Origin: Moorella sp. UBA4076 | GTDB lineage: Bacteria; Bacillota; DSM-521; Neomoorellales; Neomoorellaceae | DNA length: 17,346 nucleotides | Direction of reading: 5' to 3' | Assembly: GCA_002383405.1 (NCBI GenBank) | Contig: DFYS01000109.1 | Coordinates: forward strand, 2,308-19,653 | Shown here: in pieces, positions 13,573-17,346 of the stretch | Layout of the letters: each line of letters opens with the position of its first letter | Numbering within the stretch: position 1 is the stretch's first letter | The notes under the pieces: generated by a model | Told to the model about the DNA's origin: nothing | Seen by the model: only the letters and a program-made list of their open reading frames with translations | Database searches by the model: none | Position numbers and translations under genes: made by a program

Positions 13573-15057
13573 TCACCCCTTTACCTGCGGAACCTCCGAT
13601 GATTTCTCTTCTGGTGGCGGTGGTGTCAGGGGTAACTCCGGGGCGGCCAGGGCCTCCGCAGGGACCTCGATCTTGACGCCGCTGTCATACTGGTAATCCG
13701 TAACCTTCGTATTGATGGTCATGGTCTCAATAGGTATGGCCACGCCCTGGAATTGATCGGCGAAACTGACCAGGATGCTCATTTCCGAGGCATAAGTAAG
13801 GTTGTCTTCAACGCCGATGGCTTCTACACTCCAGCTGGACATGGACTTAAATATGCCGCCGGCCTCCTGCAGGTCTTGCTCTATCTCCGGGGTCAGCCCT
13901 CCCGGCAGGGCCTTAATCAAGGTCTGCCAGTCGTTAATCAAGCCATAGCAAGCAATATGATGTACCCGGTGGCCGTCCTCTACTCCTTCACCCAGGTACT
14001 GGAAGTGGAAGTTGTCCTTTAATTCCGGGGCGATACCGCCGGGCATAGTAGCTGCATTGCGGCTTTGCTCTATCAGGGCTTCAAGATCCGGCAGGGCCTC
14101 TTTGGGCAACTTCATCCACTGGGGTTGTTCCATACCGGGGGCTTCAATCTTCTGGTACATGGTATCGTCTACCAGGTATTGTTCTGTAGCCATCTGCATC
14201 TTGCCCCCCGGCGGAACGCCTGGCGGCAGGTCATTACCTGGCATTTTATCAACCGGCAAACTCATGGTCATGTCCATCTTCTGATGCAGGTTCAAAGGAT
14301 AGCTGAACTCGCTCTCAACCTCGCCCTGCATGGTTATCGGGGGCATCTTCCCGGCCGCTTCCGGCAGCGGGCTCACTGTCACAGCTATGCTGCCGCTAAA
14401 TTTCAGGTCTTTGATCTCCAGCTGGGCCTGCCGGGCGGCCTCAATAATCTTTTCCGCCTCCGCGTTGCTGCCAAAGACCCGGGTTAGAAACTCAATGGCG
14501 CTGTCCACCGTCAGGGGCGCTTCAGCATCCTGGCCGGGCAGCAGCAGGCCGACCCGCACCAGCCAGGCATAGGGGGTGTAGCCCCAGCTATCCCGCCCCA
14601 GAGACCCTTTTACTTCCGGGGCGACGACGCCGTCAGGCAACGCCAGCACGCGGGAAGCCATTACTGCTCCTTCCAACAGGGTAACTGGCTGGTCAGCATG
14701 CAGGAGCCCATCGGGGTAACCCCTGATGACGCCCTTTTCCTTGAGGGCCATTACCGCCGGCACGTACCAGGCCTCCCCTTGGTTGGCAGTCGCATCGTCC
14801 AACTGCAACCCTGCCGCCCGGGCCAGCAGGGCGGCAAACTCACCCCGGGTCAGGGTCTGCCCAGCCGCCGGTACTTGGGGATACGTTTCTGAAGCCGGCC
14901 CGGCCGGCAAGGTAGGTGAAGTCTGAGTCTGCCCTGTTGCCGGTGCTTGGGGAAACACCTGGCGCAGCTGATCAGCGGTAACCGCCGCCATAGCTGCCGG
15001 GGCCAGCGCCAGGATTAAACCCAGGGCCAATACTAGAGTCAGGAACCTTTTCTTCAT
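13573..15057 (-). CDS. Secreted SLH-like / DUF6612-like protein
   Basis: This exported protein has 494 residues. A signal peptide is clear: MKKRFLTLVLALGLILALAP, then AAMA, with cleavage before AVTAD. Residues about 55-190 resemble S-layer homology repeats: LTRGEFAALLARAAGL, AWYVPAVMALKEKGVIRGYPDG, then PVTLLEGAVMASRVLAL. SLH repeats bind pyruvylated cell-wall polymers. From about residue 215 to 470 follows a lipoprotein-carrier-like beta domain of the DUF6612 type, with repeated segments such as EQYLVDDTMYQKIEAPGMEQ and PQWMKLP. The C-terminus is Pro/Glu rich. I choose ATG 15055-15057, not the upstream ATG at 15162, because the signal peptide starts there, though the ribosome binding site is modest. 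It has its own terminator and is probably a surface-attached protein of unknown function. Confidence 0.75.
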   Translation of the reverse strand: MKKRFLTLVLALGLILALAPAAMAAVTADQLRQVFPQAPATGQTQTSPTLPAGPASETYPQVPAAGQTLTRGEFAALLARAAGLQLDDATANQGEAWYVPAVMALKEKGVIRGYPDGLLHADQPVTLLEGAVMASRVLALPDGVVAPEVKGSLGRDSWGYTPYAWLVRVGLLLPGQDAEAPLTVDSAIEFLTRVFGSNAEAEKIIEAARQAQLEIKDLKFSGSIAVTVSPLPEAAGKMPPITMQGEVESEFSYPLNLHQKMDMTMSLPVDKMPGNDLPPGVPPGGKMQMATEQYLVDDTMYQKIEAPGMEQPQWMKLPKEALPDLEALIEQSRNAATMPGGIAPELKDNFHFQYLGEGVEDGHRVHHIACYGLINDWQTLIKALPGGLTPEIEQDLQEAGGIFKSMSSWSVEAIGVEDNLTYASEMSILVSFADQFQGVAIPIETMTINTKVTDYQYDSGVKIEVPAEALAAPELPLTPPPPEEKSSEVPQVKG

Positions 15058-15196
15058 TTCTTTTACCCACTCCCCTTTCGTTGTTCTTCCCCCTGCCCTC
15101 TTTGTTTTTATACTTCTATATTCTGGCAGCTTTCTCCTGCCCGGAAGGTAAACTTTTAGCAAGGACTATTAAAGCTTCCCGTCCAGCGCCGGGGTG

Positions 15197-15241
15197 GCTG
15201 CCGCCGGGGGGCAGGTAGACATACCCCGGGCGGTGTTTGTC
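15197..15241 (+). repeat. Fossil fragment of a DUF401-type coding sequence
   Basis: This 45-base stretch matches 17057-17101 at 38 of 45 positions without gaps, same orientation. Translated in the same frame it reads AAAGGQVDIPRAVFV, against AAAVGSIDIPLAVFV in the DUF401 remnant. It ends about 35 bases before the antitoxin start at 15276. Confidence 0.55.
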
Positions 15242-15275
15242 AGCTACAATAGTAGGAACATCAGGGGGTGATTTC

Positions 15276-15572
15276 ATGGAACAAATCAGTTCCACCCGGA
15301 TATTAAGACAGATGCAAAACGATCGGGTCGTAATTATTACCAACCGCGGTAAACCTGTTGCCACCTTAAAAAACTTTCATCCCCGTGACCTGGTTGTTAC
15401 GTCCAGTAAAAATGACACCCTTGACCGGAAATTGCGGTCACAGATCCTTAAGGATAACCCGGAACAATTTATCTGTATGCAGACTGGGGAACTGACCGGC
15501 TGTCACAGATCCTTAAGGATAACTCGGAATGGGCAGCAGATTGCCGCTGAATTTGAAAAGCAGAAGGCATAG
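15276..15572 (+). CDS. Orphan Phd/YefM-type antitoxin with altered C-terminus
   Basis: This 98-residue protein begins with a Phd/YefM-like DNA-binding domain (MEQISSTRILRQMQNDRVVI, then ITNRGKPVATL). ATG 15276 has an AGGGGGTG ribosome binding site; an ATG at 15237 in frame is less likely because it lies in the DUF401 fossil. The sequence GTCACAGATCCTTAAGGATA plus the next two bases occurs at 15437 and again at 15502, 65 bases apart. The second copy is in another frame. Removing one interval gives a normal ending, RSQILKDNSEWAADCR followed by a stop, so the present tail (CHRSLRITRNGQQIAAEFEK) is a product of the rearrangement. No toxin gene is next to it; the following gene is a convergent hydrolase. 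It may still bind DNA. Confidence 0.6.
   Translation: MEQISSTRILRQMQNDRVVIITNRGKPVATLKNFHPRDLVVTSSKNDTLDRKLRSQILKDNPEQFICMQTGELTGCHRSLRITRNGQQIAAEFEKQKA
15437..15523. repeat. Pair of 22-bp direct repeats inside the antitoxin gene
   Basis: Identical 22-mers at 15437-15458 and 15502-15523 contain the perfect palindrome ATCCTTAAGGAT. Similarity extends a few bases further (C/T, then CGGAA) and then stops, so it is not a simple tandem duplication of the full 65-base interval. Confidence 0.85.
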
Positions 15573-15581
15573 CGACAGCCA

Positions 15582-16904
15582 TTACCTGGTAGCTATTGTA
15601 GTCCGCAGCGCCTCCCACATGGCGTCGCTTACGAGGCCCAAACGCCAGAGGGCGATGCCGCCCAGGTTATAACGTTTAGCAATACCCACTTTGCCCGCGA
15701 CGCTGGCCGCCGTTTCAGTAGGGGCGGAGATACCCAGGAGCAGCTTGGCCGGCGGGACAACCGCCCGGGCCATTGTCACTGCTTCCTCGACAAGGCTTAC
15801 CGGTTCCGGGATGATGCCATAATCGTAAGCCATAATGATAATCCGGTCAGCTACCGCACCCAGGGCCTGATAGTCATACCCCCTGTATGCGCTGTTGGAG
15901 GGGTGCAGGGTCAGGGTTAAGCGCAGACCGGCAGCCCGCAGCTCCCGCGATAACAACTCCGCGAACCTGGTAAACCGGCCCTGGACGAGCTGTAGTTGGG
16001 CGCCGCTATCCCGGAAGCCCAGGCCTTCAAAATCGAGGTTGACACCGTTATACCCGCGGGCGCGCGCCTCTTTGGTTATGGCACCGGCAGCCATGGCCAT
16101 AGCTGCCTCATTTGCCAGCAGGGAAGAAAGGGCCCCATCGCCGTCGGTGGCATGGACTACCATTGCCGTCGGCAATTTATAGTTGCGGGCAGCCGCCAGG
16201 ACATCCTGCCACCCCTCCGGCATTTGCCAGCCAGTCGTGCTCCGGGTAAGGAGGTTGCCCTCTTTATCGACACTGTACCATCCTAACGCCAGCTCCCTTA
16301 CCAGGTCCGTATTCCCTGCTGCGGTTGCCGGGTAGGGTTTGCCGAAGAGATCGATCCAGCTGCTGGTCTGGCTGTCACCCAGGGCATAAAAGCCAATGAC
16401 GTTCATCTCTCCTGGTGGAGAGGTAATCCTGACGCCGCCCATTGCCGCATCCCAGTCAACCTGGCAGCCAAAGGCCTCGCTAAAAACCCGCAGCGGGATC
16501 AGCGTGCGGCCATTGATAAGCTGCAGCACCATATCCAGCTGGAGGGGAGCATTATTGCGATAGGCGGTGCGGCTGCCTACCTGCAGCCGGAGCGAGTTTT
16601 TCCCGTCCGCAGCCTTTACCGTCCGGGTATTGCCGTCCCAATCCACCTGCACGTTCAATGCTTCCGCTATGGCCCGGAAAGGCACCAGGGTGCGCCCCTC
16701 CTGGATAAGCGGCTGGACGTCGAAGGTAACCGGCAGGGTATCTACCAGCACCGGAATCTGCCGTCCCACTTCCTGAGCCTCCGCCGGCGGCGTCAAACCG
16801 GCTGCCAGGGCCGCCATGAAGATGAGGGTCAACACAAGCAGGCGTCGCCAATTATTATGTACCAGTATACCAACAACCCCCTGAACGTGAATATAACTAT
16901 CCAT
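15582..16904 (-). CDS. Stalk-domain GH18-type glycoside hydrolase
   Basis: This secreted hydrolase has 440 residues. A hydrophobic signal follows NNWRR (about 17-43, ending PPAEA). A copper amine oxidase N-terminal stalk domain with both half-repeats occupies about 50-162: RTLVPFRAIAEALNVQVDWD and RTLIPLRVFSEAFGCQVDWD. A GH18 fold runs from about 167, with GFYALGD at strand 1, the catalytic segment YNGVNLDFEGLG (D291, E293 as general acid), MAYDYG near the sugar site and a final LW...MWEAL. Relatives act on peptidoglycan or chitin-like glycans and several are spore-cortex lytic (SleL/YaaH group); the substrate here is inferred. The ATG at 16902-16904 is weakly supported. A start nearer the signal peptide, after AGGGGG at about 16881, is possible. 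It converges with the antitoxin gene, 9 bp apart. Confidence 0.82.
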   Translation of the reverse strand: MDSYIHVQGVVGILVHNNWRRLLVLTLIFMAALAAGLTPPAEAQEVGRQIPVLVDTLPVTFDVQPLIQEGRTLVPFRAIAEALNVQVDWDGNTRTVKAADGKNSLRLQVGSRTAYRNNAPLQLDMVLQLINGRTLIPLRVFSEAFGCQVDWDAAMGGVRITSPPGEMNVIGFYALGDSQTSSWIDLFGKPYPATAAGNTDLVRELALGWYSVDKEGNLLTRSTTGWQMPEGWQDVLAAARNYKLPTAMVVHATDGDGALSSLLANEAAMAMAAGAITKEARARGYNGVNLDFEGLGFRDSGAQLQLVQGRFTRFAELLSRELRAAGLRLTLTLHPSNSAYRGYDYQALGAVADRIIIMAYDYGIIPEPVSLVEEAVTMARAVVPPAKLLLGISAPTETAASVAGKVGIAKRYNLGGIALWRLGLVSDAMWEALRTTIATR

Positions 16905-16946
16905 TCGCCATCAGGGGGCTAAATCCTCTAACGGGGAGCAAGAATT

Positions 16947-17263
16947 ATGACGCTGCCCATCACGGAATTTGTTATCTTCGGGCTTTTCGGCCTGCTGGTC
17001 GGCTTAATCACCGGTACGGTTTCTTACTCCATGGGGATCATTTTCCCGTCGTTTTAGCTGCCGCCGTGGGCAGCATAGACATACCCCTGGCGGTGTTTGT
17101 CTTTGTGGCCGGTTTCACGGGCGCTATGTTCACGCCCATGCATCTCTGCTTGACCCTGACCGTTGATTTCTTCCAGGCCGACCTGCACCGGGTGCTGCGG
17201 CTGCTCCTCCTGCCGGAAGCCACCCTGCTCATCATTGCTGCCGCCCTGTACGCCGTCTTCTAA
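16947..17263 (+). pseudogene. DUF401-family membrane protein, C-terminal remnant with frameshift
   Basis: The plus strand encodes the last ~105 residues of a DUF401-type integral membrane protein, normally about 400 residues. The first part (MTLPITEFVIFGLFGLLVGL, then ITGTVSYSMGI) reads from ATG 16947 and stops at TAG 17054-17056. Shifting one base near 17041 restores the family sequence FPVVLAAAVGSIDIPLAVFV, then FVAGFTGAMFTPMHLCLTLT and VDFFQADLHRVLR, to TAA 17261-17263. The SPxHLCLxLTxxYFxA-like motif is the hallmark. ATG 16947 has a GGGGAG sequence 8 nt upstream, but two thirds of the gene are missing. Function of the family is unknown; transport has been suggested from topology. Confidence 0.7.
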
Positions 17264-17346
17264 TTCTGCCTCCGGGCATGGCTGACTCCTGGGTTTCTCC
17301 CTGGAGGCGTTGCAACCTGAACCCACCTGGCAATTCCCCACCTATT

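Noticed and set aside
1..17346. CRISPR array, tRNA or rRNA genes, riboswitches
   Set aside because: No regularly spaced repeats, cloverleaf-type sequence or known riboswitch core was seen on either strand by eye. A covariance-model scan was not possible.

Overview
The window looks like chromosomal DNA of a GC-rich, spore-forming, anaerobic, possibly thermophilic Firmicute, most like Moorella and its relatives. This is inferred from the gene types: copper-amine-oxidase-type stalk domains, an SLH-like surface protein, a GH18 spore or cell-wall hydrolase, Rpn-family nuclease genes and a probable selenoprotein. Genes start with ATG, GTG or TTG and have strong purine-rich ribosome binding sites. 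Most lie on the minus strand. A large fraction are truncated, frameshifted or internally deleted, so this is an accessory region in decay.

Layout. 1-768: a Yip1-type membrane protein and its terminator. 769-1700: an intergenic stretch and a frameshifted stalk-domain gene that keeps its promoter. 1710-2191: an internally deleted Rpn gene followed by a REP-like hairpin. 2327-4983: an intact two-gene ABC exporter (ATPase and 12-TM-type permease, 4-bp overlap), with the 5' stub of another ATPase gene upstream. 5327-6031: a complete AbrB-like/Doc toxin-antitoxin operon with its own promoter. 6089-7701: a YbaK-type deacylase and an EamA transporter, ending in a strong shared terminator. 7883-8494: a peroxiredoxin whose only peroxidatic position is an in-frame UGA, followed by a SECIS-like hairpin. 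8610-9880: two more Rpn derivatives in opposite orientations and a second REP-like hairpin. 10351-12104: a second ABC exporter of the same type, decayed in both subunits. 12104-12952: a LysM plus beta-lactamase-fold gene without its 5' end. It is joined head to head with the decayed ATPase, as expected if one deletion removed both 5' ends. 13573-15057: an SLH-like/DUF6612-like secreted protein. 15276-15572: an orphan Phd-type antitoxin with a rearranged C-terminus. 15582-16904: a stalk-domain GH18 hydrolase. 16947-17263: a frameshifted DUF401 remnant, with a smaller fossil of the same coding region at 15197-15241.

The strongest lead is the predicted selenocysteine peroxiredoxin at 7883-8494: the UGA sits exactly where the catalytic Cys belongs, in a frame otherwise open over the whole family length. 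The second is the Rpn set. The DNA block shared by the copies at 1762 and 9444 begins exactly at an internal ATG that has its own Shine-Dalgarno sequence, and it ends in a 3' hairpin. That is the short C-terminal product described for Rpn genes as an intragenic antitoxin, apparently duplicated as a separate unit. Two other Rpn derivatives have the N-terminal motif joined directly to C-terminal sequence. No CRISPR array, tRNA, rRNA or complete insertion sequence was seen.
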